From Lachnospiraceae bacterium (GTDB taxonomy: Bacteria > Bacillota > Clostridia > Lachnospirales > Lachnospiraceae), in NCBI GenBank assembly GCA_016286555.1, contig JAEETA010000003.1, forward strand, positions 81,556 through 145,555: DNA of 64,000 nucleotides, read 5' to 3'. Below, piece by piece: positions 44,352 through 54,100 of this stretch; positions within the stretch are counted from its first letter, which is position 1; each line of letters begins with the position of its first letter. The notes under the pieces are model-generated. The model searched no databases. It saw nothing but the letters and a program-made list of their open reading frames with translations, and was not told the origin of the DNA. The position numbers and the translations under genes were made by a program.

Positions 44352-46178
44352 ATGGAAGAAAAATTCATTGTAAACATTATCCACCGCCCCGAAATGGTGC
44401 CGGAGTATTCCGCCACCGTCACCGGACAGGGAAAGGAAGAGGACATCGGCGACGAGAAGCTTCTGACGGAGTCCCTGGACATTTTCAAGACCCAGCAGCG
44501 ACTGGCCCATGAGAACGGTCTGAAGACTACCATTCAGATGACCTACGCATCCCTTTTCAACGACGAGGCCGTGGAGCTGGCAAAGCATGACCACGAGGTC
44601 TACGGCGACGAGATCGCCCTGAGCCTTCTGGGACTTCCCTGCGAGGAGTTCCGTGAGAAATACCACACCAAGGATTTCTGTATCTGGATGTTCTCCATGG
44701 AGGACAAAAAGGCCATCGTCCGGGATGTGTTCGGGAAGTTCTACGACCGTTTCGGCTTCTGGCCCGAATCTACCGGTTCCTATTACATGGATGCGGATCT
44801 GATCAATTTCATCAAAGCGGAGTACCCCACGGTAAAATGTGCCGTGGCCACCTGCTGGGAGGAGGGCCCCAAGGCCTACCATACCTGCAATAATTCCTGG
44901 TACACCCTCTTTGACGGCGGTCCCTGGGCTCCCTGGATCCCTTCCAAACAGAACACCCACGCCCCTGCGGCAAATGAGGCGGAGGATTCCGGCATCGTGG
45001 CCATCCCCCACCTTTCCAGAGATCTGATCGCCTGCTACGACGGCAACGGATCCAATTTCGGAACCCACCCCCAGAACGTGCTTCGCGGCATGATCTATGA
45101 CAGCAAGACCTGGGAGTTCCCTTATCTGTACAACCTCATCGACCAGTACCGCGCCCTGGCAAAATACAACAACGGCTACGCCTACAACATGATGTTCGTG
45201 GGCCCCGGCTGGATGAACAAAATGGGCCGCTGGGAGGCTCCCTACGAGCTTCTCTACAAGTCATACAGCGAGGGATGTAAATACTACGGCGACCTGAAGA
45301 AGGCCGGCAAACTTTGCGACATGACCATGAGCGAGTTCGCCGACTATTACCGCGAGAAGAAGGGCTACACCGAGCCGGAATGCGCCCTCTGGCGTGACAT
45401 CCTCTACGGCTCCGACAAGCAGCTCTTCTGGTACTGCGATCCCTTCATGAGAGCCTGCGTCAACATGGACCAGGGCGGCGCCATCGTGGACCTGCGCCCC
45501 TATGCGGCGAAGCTGGAGTGGCCCGTGGGCATCGGCACGAAGCATGTCCAGGACGCTTCCTATCCCTTCCTGATCCAGGAAAAATACAGGGCCGGTTACT
45601 TCACCCACTACGCGGGAGAGGGCACCGTCCGCAGCGCAAAGCTCAGCTACAAGGGGGAGGAGGTGGACCTGTGTCTGACCCCCACCAAGGCGCATTTTTC
45701 TCAGGAGGGCAATACCAGGATCCTGACCCTGGATCCCGTCACCATCGAGTTCCGGAACCTGACGGTGAAGCTTCAAACCAGAGAGTACTTCGAGGAAGGC
45801 AGCTCCTCCATTAAGATCGAGCGCACCATTCTGGAGATGAGCGATCCCACTGCAGAGGTGACTCTGAACGAGTACATGGTGGCCTGCTACGGCACCACGG
45901 AGTACCCCGAGGACATGACCTGTATCACCCTGAAGGCAGACGAGAAGGAGATCCGGTACGAGTACAAATGCCGGGAAGAGGCAGTCGCAGGTGCCGGGGA
46001 AGTGTCCGCAGTGATCCCCGCCATCGAGACCCGCGTTTCCATGACCCAGACCGGCGGTGCGGAAGGATACATTAAGGAAGGCTACGCCTTCTCCCCCATG
46101 TTCACCCTGGGATATCGCAAGCAGATCAAGGATAAGGAGGTATTTGCTACATGGCTCAACTTACAAAAGGCAAATTAA
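44352..46178 (+). CDS. Predicted cytoplasmic carbohydrate-active enzyme, family not assigned
   Basis: 608 aa without signal peptide. The N-terminal ~400 residues look like a barrel of the deacetylase/GH38-GH57 type: NGLKTTIQMTYASLFN, VYGDEIALSL (Asp-Glu), RFGFWPESTGSYYMDADLINFI and CAVATCWEEG contain plausible acidic catalytic residues. The C-terminal ~200 residues are a beta-sandwich (VDLCLTPTKAHFSQEG, YEYKCREEAVAGAGE). Start ATG 44352 has CGGAGGTACC upstream; the track's TTG 44295 lies within the promoter. Co-transcribed with a zinc-ribbon protein and near GH53 and an AEC transporter, so it probably handles an imported plant oligosaccharide. Confidence 0.55.
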   Translation: MEEKFIVNIIHRPEMVPEYSATVTGQGKEEDIGDEKLLTESLDIFKTQQRLAHENGLKTTIQMTYASLFNDEAVELAKHDHEVYGDEIALSLLGLPCEEFREKYHTKDFCIWMFSMEDKKAIVRDVFGKFYDRFGFWPESTGSYYMDADLINFIKAEYPTVKCAVATCWEEGPKAYHTCNNSWYTLFDGGPWAPWIPSKQNTHAPAANEAEDSGIVAIPHLSRDLIACYDGNGSNFGTHPQNVLRGMIYDSKTWEFPYLYNLIDQYRALAKYNNGYAYNMMFVGPGWMNKMGRWEAPYELLYKSYSEGCKYYGDLKKAGKLCDMTMSEFADYYREKKGYTEPECALWRDILYGSDKQLFWYCDPFMRACVNMDQGGAIVDLRPYAAKLEWPVGIGTKHVQDASYPFLIQEKYRAGYFTHYAGEGTVRSAKLSYKGEEVDLCLTPTKAHFSQEGNTRILTLDPVTIEFRNLTVKLQTREYFEEGSSSIKIERTILEMSDPTAEVTLNEYMVACYGTTEYPEDMTCITLKADEKEIRYEYKCREEAVAGAGEVSAVIPAIETRVSMTQTGGAEGYIKEGYAFSPMFTLGYRKQIKDKEVFATWLNLQKAN

Positions 46179-46375
46179 ATTACAGGTGTCCTTCCTGCTT
46201 TATGCGTGACCTGGACATCGATATGTTCTACAATAAGGAGACCGGCATCTACAGCTGCATCCGCTGCCAGTACCGCGGTACCGAGGAGGATGTGCTGGCG
46301 AAAAACGAGATGGTGCGTTTCCGCTATGGTGCGATGCATAAGCGTTTCACCAAGTTTGATTTTGATGAGGATTGA
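46151..46375 (+). CDS. Small zinc-ribbon protein, 74 aa
   Basis: Two Cys pairs in a zinc-ribbon arrangement: YRCPSCFMRD and YSCIRCQYRG, then a basic/aromatic tail. It starts 28 bp inside the end of the preceding gene, with AAGGAGG 10 nt before ATG, so it is coupled to it. A DNA/RNA-binding or protein-interaction role is possible; nothing more can be said. Confidence 0.7.
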   Translation: MAQLTKGKLNYRCPSCFMRDLDIDMFYNKETGIYSCIRCQYRGTEEDVLAKNEMVRFRYGAMHKRFTKFDFDED

Positions 46376-46423
46376 GGAAAATGTCGGAGACGGAGCGTAA
46401 GCCCGTCTCCGTTTTCCTTAAAG
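46372..46423 (+). terminator. Terminator-like hairpin between the zinc-ribbon gene and GH53
   Basis: GGAAAA and CGGAGACGG pair with CCGTCTCCG and TTTTCC around AGCGTAAGC. Strong stem with a T4 run; GH53 may be expressed by read-through or by a promoter I could not identify. Confidence 0.65.
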
Positions 46424-46437
46424 AGAGAGGATAAACC

Positions 46438-47568
46438 ATGCGAGATTTCATCAAGGGAATGGACCTGTCCACGCTGCTGGAGCTGGAGCAGTGCCACGCG
46501 GAATACTATGACGGGAATGAAAAGAAGGACCTGCTGGAGATCCTGAAAGCCTGCGATGTGGATACCATCCGCCTGCGGCTCTGGAACGATCCGAAGTCCC
46601 CCGAAGGAGAGGCCTACGGCGCCGGAAACAACGACCTGGAGACCACTCTGGCCATTGGCCGCAAGGTGACGGAAGCCGGCTTCGGCGTGCTCCTGAACTT
46701 CCACTACAGCGACTTCTGGGCAGATCCCGGGAAGCAGTTTAAGCCTAAGGCATGGGAGGGCCACAGCGTCCCGGAACTGGAGACCGATGTATATAATTAC
46801 ACCCGTGATTCTTTAAAACATTTATTGGATAACGGGGTAAATATTGCCATGATACAGGTGGGAAATGAGCTGACCAACGGGCTTCTCTGGCCTGAGGGTC
46901 AAAAGCCCGCCTATGAAAATATCGCCCGTTTTGTTTGCGCCGGACTCAGGGCCTGCAGAGAGGTGGCACCGGAGATCAGGCTCATGATCCACCTGGACAA
47001 CGGCGGCGCCTGTGAGATGTACCGGGACTGGTTCGACCACTATTTTGAACTGGCTCCCCGTTTTCTGAAGGGAGCAAAGGACATCGATTACATCGGTCTG
47101 TCCTACTATCCCTTCTGGCACGGCCGCCTGGATGATCTGGAGAAAAACATGGATCAGCTGGCGGAGCGCTATCACAAGGATCTCATCGTTGCGGAGGTGT
47201 CCATGGGTTATACCATGGAGGACTACTCCTCCTATGAAAAGCTCCGGCCCGAGGAGCGGAAGGGCTATGCCACGAAGCCTTCCCTGTGCGAGAATCTGGA
47301 CTATCCCATGACCGTGGAAGGACAGACGGACTTCGTCCGGGACTTCCTGAACCGCGTAAAAAATGTCCGGGACGGCAGAGGAAAGGGGTTCTTCTGGTGG
47401 GAACCCGCCTGGATCCCGGTGCCCGGCAGCGGCTGGGCCACCCCCGCCTCTCTGGCCTACATGAAGGATCCGGGGCCCTGCGGCAACGAGTGGGCCAATC
47501 AGGCACTGTTTGACTATGACGGGAAAAAGCTTCCCGCCCTTGAGGTGATAAGAGACTTCCATGGATAA
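46438..47568 (+). CDS. GH53 endo-beta-1,4-galactanase
   Basis: 376 aa, GH53 TIM barrel. FIKGMDLSTLLELE is the conserved N-terminal strand; catalytic acid/base Glu lies in MIQVGNELTNGLLWP and nucleophile Glu in LIVAEVSMGY; FFWWEPAW closes the barrel. GH53 enzymes cut beta-1,4-galactan side chains of pectin. No signal peptide is present, which is unusual because most GH53 enzymes are secreted; it likely trims imported galacto-oligosaccharides. Overlaps the AEC transporter gene by 8 bp. Confidence 0.9.
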   Translation: MRDFIKGMDLSTLLELEQCHAEYYDGNEKKDLLEILKACDVDTIRLRLWNDPKSPEGEAYGAGNNDLETTLAIGRKVTEAGFGVLLNFHYSDFWADPGKQFKPKAWEGHSVPELETDVYNYTRDSLKHLLDNGVNIAMIQVGNELTNGLLWPEGQKPAYENIARFVCAGLRACREVAPEIRLMIHLDNGGACEMYRDWFDHYFELAPRFLKGAKDIDYIGLSYYPFWHGRLDDLEKNMDQLAERYHKDLIVAEVSMGYTMEDYSSYEKLRPEERKGYATKPSLCENLDYPMTVEGQTDFVRDFLNRVKNVRDGRGKGFFWWEPAWIPVPGSGWATPASLAYMKDPGPCGNEWANQALFDYDGKKLPALEVIRDFHG

Positions 47569-48535
47569 TCTGATCTTCAGCTTAAATGCCACCATCCCCG
47601 TATTCCTGCTGATGCTTCTGGGGGTATTTTTCCGGAAAATCGGCTGGATGGAGGAAAGCTTTGCGGGAAAATGCAATACCTTCGTATTTCGGGTAGCCCT
47701 GCCGGTGCTGGTCTTCGAGGACCTGGCCACGGTGGATTTCTCACAGGTCTGGAATCTGCGGTTTGTGGGCTTTTGCTTCGGTGCCACCGCACTTTCAATA
47801 ACGCTCGTTACGGCAATCGCATTTCTCCTGGTGAAACCCCGGGAGCGGGGAGAATTCGTCCAGGCGGCATACCGCAGCAGTGCGGCACTTCTGGGGATCG
47901 CTTTCATCCAGAACATCTACGGGGACTCGGGTATGGCGCCCCTCATGATCATCGGCAGCGTTCCCCTCTATAACATTTTTGCAGTGATCGTTTTGTCGGT
48001 ATTAACGCCGGAAACGGCAGAAGCAGGTACGGCGGGACACGAAAATGCCACGCAGCGGCGCGCTCTGTGGAAGAAGACGGTAAAGGGGATCCTTACCAAT
48101 CCCATTTTGATCGGTATCGTTCTGGGCCTTCTGTGGTCTGCGCTGGGGCTCCATCTGACCGGAATCCTGCAGAAAACGGTAAAGAGTGTGGGTGCCATTG
48201 CAACGCCCCTGGGACTCATGGCCATGGGCGCGGGATTTAACGCAAAAAGAGCCCTTGAGAGCGGGAAGCCTTCCATCCTGGCGGCCTTTTTCAAACTCAT
48301 AGGCCTGGCAGGGATCTTCCTGCCCATCGCCGTAGGGATGGGCTTCCGCTCGCAAGAGCTCGTGGCGATCCTGGTGATGCTGGGTTCCGCCACAACCGTC
48401 AGCAGTTATGTCATGGCGAAAAACATGGGACATGAGGGAACGGTCTCGGGAAGCACGGTCATGCTGACCACCCTTCTGAGTGCCTTTACCCTGACCTTCT
48501 GGCTGTGGTTACTCCGCAGCCGCGGTCTCATCTGA
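47561..48535 (+). CDS. AEC family transporter (auxin efflux carrier superfamily)
   Basis: 324 aa, about 10 hydrophobic segments in two five-helix halves (e.g. NATIPVFLLMLLGVFFRKIGW at the N-terminus; TTVSSYVMAKNMG near the end). Bacterial members move organic acids such as malate. It is translationally coupled to GH53 (8-bp overlap) although a sugar substrate is not documented for the family. The 3' end overlaps the converging GH26-like gene by 27 bp. Confidence 0.8.
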   Translation: MDNLIFSLNATIPVFLLMLLGVFFRKIGWMEESFAGKCNTFVFRVALPVLVFEDLATVDFSQVWNLRFVGFCFGATALSITLVTAIAFLLVKPRERGEFVQAAYRSSAALLGIAFIQNIYGDSGMAPLMIIGSVPLYNIFAVIVLSVLTPETAEAGTAGHENATQRRALWKKTVKGILTNPILIGIVLGLLWSALGLHLTGILQKTVKSVGAIATPLGLMAMGAGFNAKRALESGKPSILAAFFKLIGLAGIFLPIAVGMGFRSQELVAILVMLGSATTVSSYVMAKNMGHEGTVSGSTVMLTTLLSAFTLTFWLWLLRSRGLI

Positions 48536-49993
48536 GGGAGGCGCAGGCTTTACTGCCTTGTCGCGGATCCGGATCCGGGGCAATGCGGTCAGCTCCGCGT
48601 AGTAGTTCACGGCCCAATCCTCCCCCTGGGAAGGATCGTTCTCACCGCTTGCAGGAGGCGCATAAATATGCAGCTCCAGTTCCGCAGCACCCTTGAGAGG
48701 CTGCTTGTGGAAGGCGGTCATCAGATCCACTACGGTAACGCCGGGTGCCTTGTAGAACCAGGTGCCGTTACACTCGATCATAAGATTTGCCTCGGGGAGA
48801 TTGCCCTCCTCGAAATACGCTTCGCAAAATACGGGATTGCCGGGGAAGGAAAGAGGCATTGCAATGCCTTCCGCATCCTCGGAGCCGCCCCAGCGCAGAC
48901 GCACGGGAAGCTCGGCCTCGCCTGCATCCTCTGTTACGGGAGAGAAGAAGGGATCTGCGATGATCTCCCGGAAGGTATCCATCAGGGGCTGCTCGATGCC
49001 CACGTTCTGATTGTTGGGATCCTCGATCTCCAGTCCCAGTCTGCCCTTGTCCCGGAACTGATACAGGGTAAAGGCATTCAGCCAGGGATCGGGATCGTTT
49101 TTGATCAGATCCGTAAAGTCCTTCATCATCTGTGCCTGTCCTTCGGCACCGATCACGTCACCGTCCGCATTCAGCTCGGAGAGCACCATGGGACGTACCT
49201 TCCCGCTGAGCTCTTCATAGCGTTTCTTGCTTTTCTTAGCCAGCTCATAGATTTCCTTCACATCGGAAGCGGAGAAGGAAGTTCCGTTGTCGTCCGCCAC
49301 ATCGTAGGGCCAGCCCCAGTGCAGTGCCAGGTAGCGGTCCACGGACATAATGTCCGCAGCATCGATTGCAGAGAGGAAATCGTCCTCTTTTTCCATTTTT
49401 TCATCCTTCAGACTCTTATATCCGTCCAGGCAGAGGATCAGTTTGACATGGGGAGCTTCCTTATGGAAGATCTCGCAGACATGTGCGAAGAAGTCCGAAA
49501 CCTCTTTGTAGGTGGCGCGCTTGTTGAAGGAAAACCAGGAGCCGGAAGCCTCGTGGTTCACTCGCAGCAGGAGACGGCCGAAGGTCCGGAGCTGTCTGGC
49601 TACAGCCACAATATGCTCGTCGGGAAGCTTCGGGTCCATGGTGATGGTCAGCACCACCTCCTGGCCGTGACGGCGCACTTCCCGCATGGAACGGAAGGGC
49701 TCCCCGGTGGTATCCCCGTTTAAGCCGCCCTCAAAGGGAAAATAATCGTCGTAGGGATATCCCCAGGCGCTGTTTCCGGTATCATGGCCGGCAAAAGCTA
49801 CGCTGGCGCGCTGCGGCCAGCCCTTGTCCAGAGGATAGTAGCAGTACATGAGGCTGATGCCCCGCATGGGTCTTCCCAGTTTGCGCAGGATGTAGTCCTG
49901 ATCGACGTACTCGCCGCGCTCGCTTCCGTCTCCCAGATCAACGGCGCAGGCAGCAGGTCCCAAATGGATTTTTTTCACGGAAATGTTTGACAT
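48509..49993 (-). CDS. Predicted glycoside hydrolase, GH26-like TIM barrel
   Basis: 494 aa without signal peptide. RLLLRVNHEASGSWFSFN contains the candidate acid/base Glu in the GH26 style (R-x-x-H-E-x-x-G-x-W), and RPMVLSELNAD a candidate nucleophile Glu. The last ~120 residues form a separate beta domain. GH26 enzymes are mostly beta-mannanases; substrate here is unconfirmed. ATG 49993 (MSNIS) has AAAGG upstream; the track's ATG 50008 has none. Monocistronic with its own promoter and operator. Confidence 0.6.
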   Translation of the reverse strand: MSNISVKKIHLGPAACAVDLGDGSERGEYVDQDYILRKLGRPMRGISLMYCYYPLDKGWPQRASVAFAGHDTGNSAWGYPYDDYFPFEGGLNGDTTGEPFRSMREVRRHGQEVVLTITMDPKLPDEHIVAVARQLRTFGRLLLRVNHEASGSWFSFNKRATYKEVSDFFAHVCEIFHKEAPHVKLILCLDGYKSLKDEKMEKEDDFLSAIDAADIMSVDRYLALHWGWPYDVADDNGTSFSASDVKEIYELAKKSKKRYEELSGKVRPMVLSELNADGDVIGAEGQAQMMKDFTDLIKNDPDPWLNAFTLYQFRDKGRLGLEIEDPNNQNVGIEQPLMDTFREIIADPFFSPVTEDAGEAELPVRLRWGGSEDAEGIAMPLSFPGNPVFCEAYFEEGNLPEANLMIECNGTWFYKAPGVTVVDLMTAFHKQPLKGAAELELHIYAPPASGENDPSQGEDWAVNYYAELTALPRIRIRDKAVKPAPPSDETAAAE

Positions 49994-50029
49994 ATCATGG
50001 CCTTTCATTTTACATTGTTTTCTAACGGC

Positions 50030-50047
50030 TTTGCATTTTAATGCAAA
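50030..50047 (-). promoter_or_regulatory. Palindromic operator candidate for the GH26-like gene
   Basis: TTTGCATT-TT-AATGCAAA, perfect 8-bp arms, located where transcription from the minus-strand promoter should begin. The symmetry and place suit a LacI/GntR-type sugar repressor; identity unknown. Confidence 0.6.
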
Positions 50048-50050
50048 ATC

Positions 50051-50079
50051 ACTATATCTGAAGGAAATTCTTTCCGCAA
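50051..50079 (-). promoter_or_regulatory. Promoter of the GH26-like gene
   Basis: Minus strand TTGCGG, 17 nt, TATAGT, directly upstream of the palindrome. Confidence 0.6.
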
Positions 50080-50152
50080 GAGGATCTTTGTGTTAAAATG
50101 AACTTTAATCGGCATATTGTCGAAACACATTTAATATGAAAGGAACAATACT

Positions 50153-51394
50153 ATGTACTCTCTGGACGAAGTAAAACTGGTTGACCCCGAGGTGGCACAG
50201 GCCATTACCGACGAGATGGATCGTCAGAACAGCCATCTGGAGCTGATTGCTTCCGAGAACTGGGTAAGCAAGGCTGTGATGGCAGCGATGGGAAGCCCTC
50301 TGACCAATAAATATGCAGAAGGTTACCCCGGAAAACGCTATTACGGCGGATGCCAGTGCGTGGACGTCGTTGAGGAGCTGGCCATTGCCCGTGCCAAGGA
50401 GCTTTACGGTTGTGAGTATGCAAACGTGCAGCCTCATTCCGGCGCTCAGGCAAACCTGGCAGTGCAGTTCGCAATCTGCAAGCCCGGAGATACCATCATG
50501 GGTATGAACCTGGATCACGGCGGACATCTGACCCACGGTTCACCGGCCAACATTTCCGGTTCCTATTTCAAGATTGTTCCTTATGGCGTAAATGCACAGG
50601 GCTTCATCGACTATGATGAGGTGGAGCGCCTGGCAAAGGAGTCCAAGCCCCGCATGATCATCGCAGGTGCTTCCGCTTATGCGCGTACCATCGATTTCAA
50701 GCGTTTCCGCGAGATCGCGGATGAGGTTGGCGCCATCCTTATGGTAGACATGGCACACATCGCCGGACTGGTGGCAGCAGGCCTGCATCCCAGCCCCATC
50801 CCTTACGCTCATGTCACCACCACCACCACACACAAGACTCTGCGCGGACCCCGCGGCGGTATGATCCTTTCCAGCCAGGCCTTCGCAGATGAGTATAAAC
50901 TGAACAAGTCCGTTTTCCCCGGCATCCAGGGCGGCCCTCTGATGCATGTCATCGCCGGCAAGGCAGTCTGCTTCAAGGAGGCTCTGACTCCCGAGTTCAA
51001 GGCTTATCAGCAGGGCATCGTCGACAACGCACAGGCACTGTGCAAGGGCCTGATGGATCGCGGCGTCAGCATCGTATCCGGCGGCACCGACAATCACCTG
51101 ATGCTGGTGGATCTGACTCCCTTCGATCTCACCGGTAAGGAAGTGGAGAAGCGCCTGGATGAGGCACATATCACCGCCAACAAGAACACCATCCCCGGCG
51201 ATCCCAAGTCTCCTTTCGTCACCAGCGGTATCCGTCTCGGTACCCCGGCAGTTACCAGCCGCGGCCTGAACACCGAGGACATGGATCGTGTGGCAGAGGC
51301 CATCGCTACCGTCATCAAGGAAGGCGATGCAGGTGTGCCTAAGGCAAGAACTATCGTTGCGGAACTGACCGCAAAGTATCCTTTGAATATGTAA
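50153..51394 (+). CDS. glyA: Serine hydroxymethyltransferase
   Basis: 413 aa. It interconverts serine and glycine with tetrahydrofolate. The PLP-binding lysine is in [26 protein letters not shown] and [16 protein letters not shown] are the N-terminal signatures. AAAGGAA lies before the ATG. It heads a series glyA-hom-aspartokinase, separated by 47 and 68 bp, concerned with one-carbon and aspartate-family amino acids. Confidence 0.97.
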   Translation: MYSLDEVKLVDPEVAQAITDEMDRQNSHLELIASENWVSKAVMAAMGSPLTNKYAEGYPGKRYYGGCQCVDVVEELAIARAKELYGCEYANVQPHSGAQANLAVQFAICKPGDTIMGMNLDHGGHLTHGSPANISGSYFKIVPYGVNAQGFIDYDEVERLAKESKPRMIIAGASAYARTIDFKRFREIADEVGAILMVDMAHIAGLVAAGLHPSPIPYAHVTTTTTHKTLRGPRGGMILSSQAFADEYKLNKSVFPGIQGGPLMHVIAGKAVCFKEALTPEFKAYQQGIVDNAQALCKGLMDRGVSIVSGGTDNHLMLVDLTPFDLTGKEVEKRLDEAHITANKNTIPGDPKSPFVTSGIRLGTPAVTSRGLNTEDMDRVAEAIATVIKEGDAGVPKARTIVAELTAKYPLNM

Positions 51395-51441
51395 TCAGTT
51401 TTCTACAGACCGGAAAATATAGAAGCAGGAAGGTCATAGCT

Positions 51442-52656
51442 ATGGTAAATGTGGCAGTACTCGGCTACGGCACCGTGGGCAGCGGTGTGGTAGAAGTTTT
51501 GGAAGGAAACAGGGATCTCATTGCCGCTCGTGTGGGCAAGGACATCCACGTAAAATACATCCTGGATCTGCGTGACTTCCCCGGGGATCCCTTTGCGGAC
51601 AGAGTGGTCCATGATGTGAACGTGATCCTGGAGGATCCCGAGATCAGCGTGGTCTGCGAAGTGATGGGCGGTGTGGGCGCCGCATATCAGTTCACAAAGA
51701 GTGCCCTGGAAAAAGGAAAGAGCGTCTGCACCTCCAACAAGGAGCTGGTGGCGCTGCACGGCGCAGAGCTTCTGGCCATCGCAAAAGCACATCAGTGCAA
51801 TTACCTCTTTGAGGCCAGTGTGGGCGGCGGTATCCCTCTGATCCGTCCCTTCGTTCGCTCTCTGACGGCAGAGCGGATCCTGAGCATCGTGGGTATCCTG
51901 AACGGCACCACCAACTACATCCTGACCCGGATGGAGGAAGAGGGAGCCAAGCTTCGCGATGTGCTGGCACAGGCACAGGAGTTGGGTTATGCGGAGCGTG
52001 ATCCCGAAGCGGATGTGGAGGGGCATGATGCCTGCCGCAAGATTTCTATTCTGTCTAACCTGATGACCGGACATTACATTGACGCGGAAGAGGTTCCCAC
52101 CAAGGGAATCATGGAGATTTCCGCGAAAGACTTTATCTTCGCCGAGGAGGCAGGCTACACCATTCGCCTTCTGGGCATCTCCAGGCTGGAGAAGGATGAC
52201 CGCCTGTCCGTGCTGGTGGCGCCTCATCTGGTTTCTGTCGGAAGCCCTCTGGCTGCAGTCAAGGATGTTTTTAACGGCGTTCTCATCACCGGCAATATGG
52301 TGGGAGATACCATGTATTACGGTCGCGGCGCAGGCAAGCTTCCCACCGCCAGCGCAGTGGTCAGCGATGTCATCGATGCAGTGCTGACGGGAACCGAGAG
52401 CGTACCCGGCGGCTGGGACGAGACCAAAGTGGAGATCATGCCCATCGAGGAGACCGAGAGCCGCTTCTTCCTGCGGGTGAACAAGGACGATATCCGGAAA
52501 GTTCTGGATGCCTTCCCCGGCGGCGAAGCAGTCCTCAGCGATGAGGTGGTGAACCAGGCAGGCTTTATGACTCCCGTACTGAAGACCGGCGACTTTAATC
52601 GTACCGTGGAAGCCCTGGGCGAAGCGGTGCTGGGTAAAATGCGTGTGCTGAACTGA
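51442..52656 (+). CDS. hom: Homoserine dehydrogenase
   Basis: 404 aa. N-terminal NAD(P) domain with LGYGTVGSGVVEVL, catalytic domain with SVGGGIPLIRP and GILNGTTNYILTRM plus ADVEGHDACRK, and a C-terminal region (about 335-404, RFFLRVNKDDIRKVL) that looks like a single ACT domain for threonine feedback. It makes homoserine for Met and Thr synthesis. Stands between glyA and an aspartokinase. Confidence 0.96.
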   Translation: MVNVAVLGYGTVGSGVVEVLEGNRDLIAARVGKDIHVKYILDLRDFPGDPFADRVVHDVNVILEDPEISVVCEVMGGVGAAYQFTKSALEKGKSVCTSNKELVALHGAELLAIAKAHQCNYLFEASVGGGIPLIRPFVRSLTAERILSIVGILNGTTNYILTRMEEEGAKLRDVLAQAQELGYAERDPEADVEGHDACRKISILSNLMTGHYIDAEEVPTKGIMEISAKDFIFAEEAGYTIRLLGISRLEKDDRLSVLVAPHLVSVGSPLAAVKDVFNGVLITGNMVGDTMYYGRGAGKLPTASAVVSDVIDAVLTGTESVPGGWDETKVEIMPIEETESRFFLRVNKDDIRKVLDAFPGGEAVLSDEVVNQAGFMTPVLKTGDFNRTVEALGEAVLGKMRVLN

Positions 52657-52724
52657 TTTTGTGATCGGAAATATACAGACCTGAACAGAAAGGGGCGAAC
52701 GCCGCAAAAGCGGCAGAGGAGATT

Positions 52725-54044
52725 ATGGCAAAGGTAGTAAAATTCGGTGGCAGTTCTCTTGCCAGCGCAGAACAGTTTGAAAAGGTCGGAAAGATCATTC
52801 ACGAGGACAAGGATCGCCGCTATGTGGTGCCTTCCGCTCCCGGAAAGCGTAATTCCAAGGATACCAAGGTTACGGACATGCTCTATGCATGCTACGACCT
52901 GGCAGAGAGCGGACAGGATTTTTCCGCAGCACTTCGTGCCATCGAGGCCCGTTATGACGAGATCATTTCCGGACTGGGACTGAAGCTGAGCCTGAAGGAT
53001 GAGTTTGCAACCATCGAGAAGTCCTTTAAGAATAAGATCGGCCGTGACTATGCAGCCTCCAGAGGCGAGTACTTAAACGGCCGGATCATGGCAGCATATC
53101 TGGACTATGAGTTCCTGGATGCAGCCACCGTTATCTTCTTTGACGAGAACGGCAACTTTGATGCGGACAAGACCCAGGAGGTCCTTTCCGCAAAGCTGAA
53201 GGAAATGAAAAATGCGGTTGTCCCCGGATTCTACGGCGCTATGCCCGACGGCAGCGTCAAGACCTTCTCCCGTGGCGGTTCCGATATCACCGGTTCCATC
53301 GTGGCAAAGGCCATCCATGCGGACGTCTATGAGAACTGGACCGATGTGTCCGGCTTCCTCATCGCAGATCCCAGGATCATCCGCAACCCCGAGAAGATTG
53401 AATTCATCACCTATCGCGAGTTGAGAGAGCTTGCCTACATGGGTGCCAGCGTCCTTCATGAGGATGCGATCTTCCCTGTCCGTCAGGAGGGAATCCCCAT
53501 CAACATCCGCAACACCAACATGCCCCAGGACAGCGGTACCTGGATCGTGGGCAGCACCTGCCAGAAGTCCCGTTACACCATCACCGGTATCGCCGGCAAG
53601 AAGGGCTTCTGTGCGGTAAACATTGAGAAGGACATGATGAACTCCGAGGTAGGCTTCGGCCGCAAGGTGCTTCAGGCCTTCGAGGAGAGCGATATCTCCT
53701 TCGAGCATCTGCCCTCCGGCATTGACACCATGACCGTCTTCGTGCACCAGGACGAGTTCGTTCACAAGGAGCAGAAGGTGGTATCCGCTATCCATCGTCT
53801 GGCAAAGCCCGACACCGTGGATATCGAATCCGATCTGGCACTCATTGCCGTCGTGGGCCGCGGCATGCGTTCCACCAGAGGAACCGCAGGCCGGATCTTC
53901 TCCGCTTTGGCACATGCGCACATCAACGTTAAGATGATCGATCAGGGATCCTCTGAGATCAACATCATCATCGGCGTGTCCAACAGCGATTTCGAGACCG
54001 CTATCCGCGCCATCTACGATATCTTTGTTGTGACAAAGCTCTGA
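52725..54044 (+). CDS. lysC: Aspartate kinase
   Basis: 439 aa, monofunctional. VVKFGGSSLASAEQFEKV is the kinase signature; FSRGGSDITGSIVAKAI is the Asp-binding loop; two C-terminal ACT domains (GKKGFCAVNIEKDMM; GRGMRSTRGTAGRIFSAL) give amino acid feedback. It starts the aspartate pathway, next to hom. No lysine riboswitch is seen upstream. I cannot tell which feedback isoform it is, so the symbol is nominal. Confidence 0.95.
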   Translation: MAKVVKFGGSSLASAEQFEKVGKIIHEDKDRRYVVPSAPGKRNSKDTKVTDMLYACYDLAESGQDFSAALRAIEARYDEIISGLGLKLSLKDEFATIEKSFKNKIGRDYAASRGEYLNGRIMAAYLDYEFLDAATVIFFDENGNFDADKTQEVLSAKLKEMKNAVVPGFYGAMPDGSVKTFSRGGSDITGSIVAKAIHADVYENWTDVSGFLIADPRIIRNPEKIEFITYRELRELAYMGASVLHEDAIFPVRQEGIPINIRNTNMPQDSGTWIVGSTCQKSRYTITGIAGKKGFCAVNIEKDMMNSEVGFGRKVLQAFEESDISFEHLPSGIDTMTVFVHQDEFVHKEQKVVSAIHRLAKPDTVDIESDLALIAVVGRGMRSTRGTAGRIFSALAHAHINVKMIDQGSSEINIIIGVSNSDFETAIRAIYDIFVVTKL

Positions 54045-54100
54045 TTCGGGAGCCCTATTCCGAAAACTATTGACAAGGGGGCGGAGTTGTGAGAATATTA

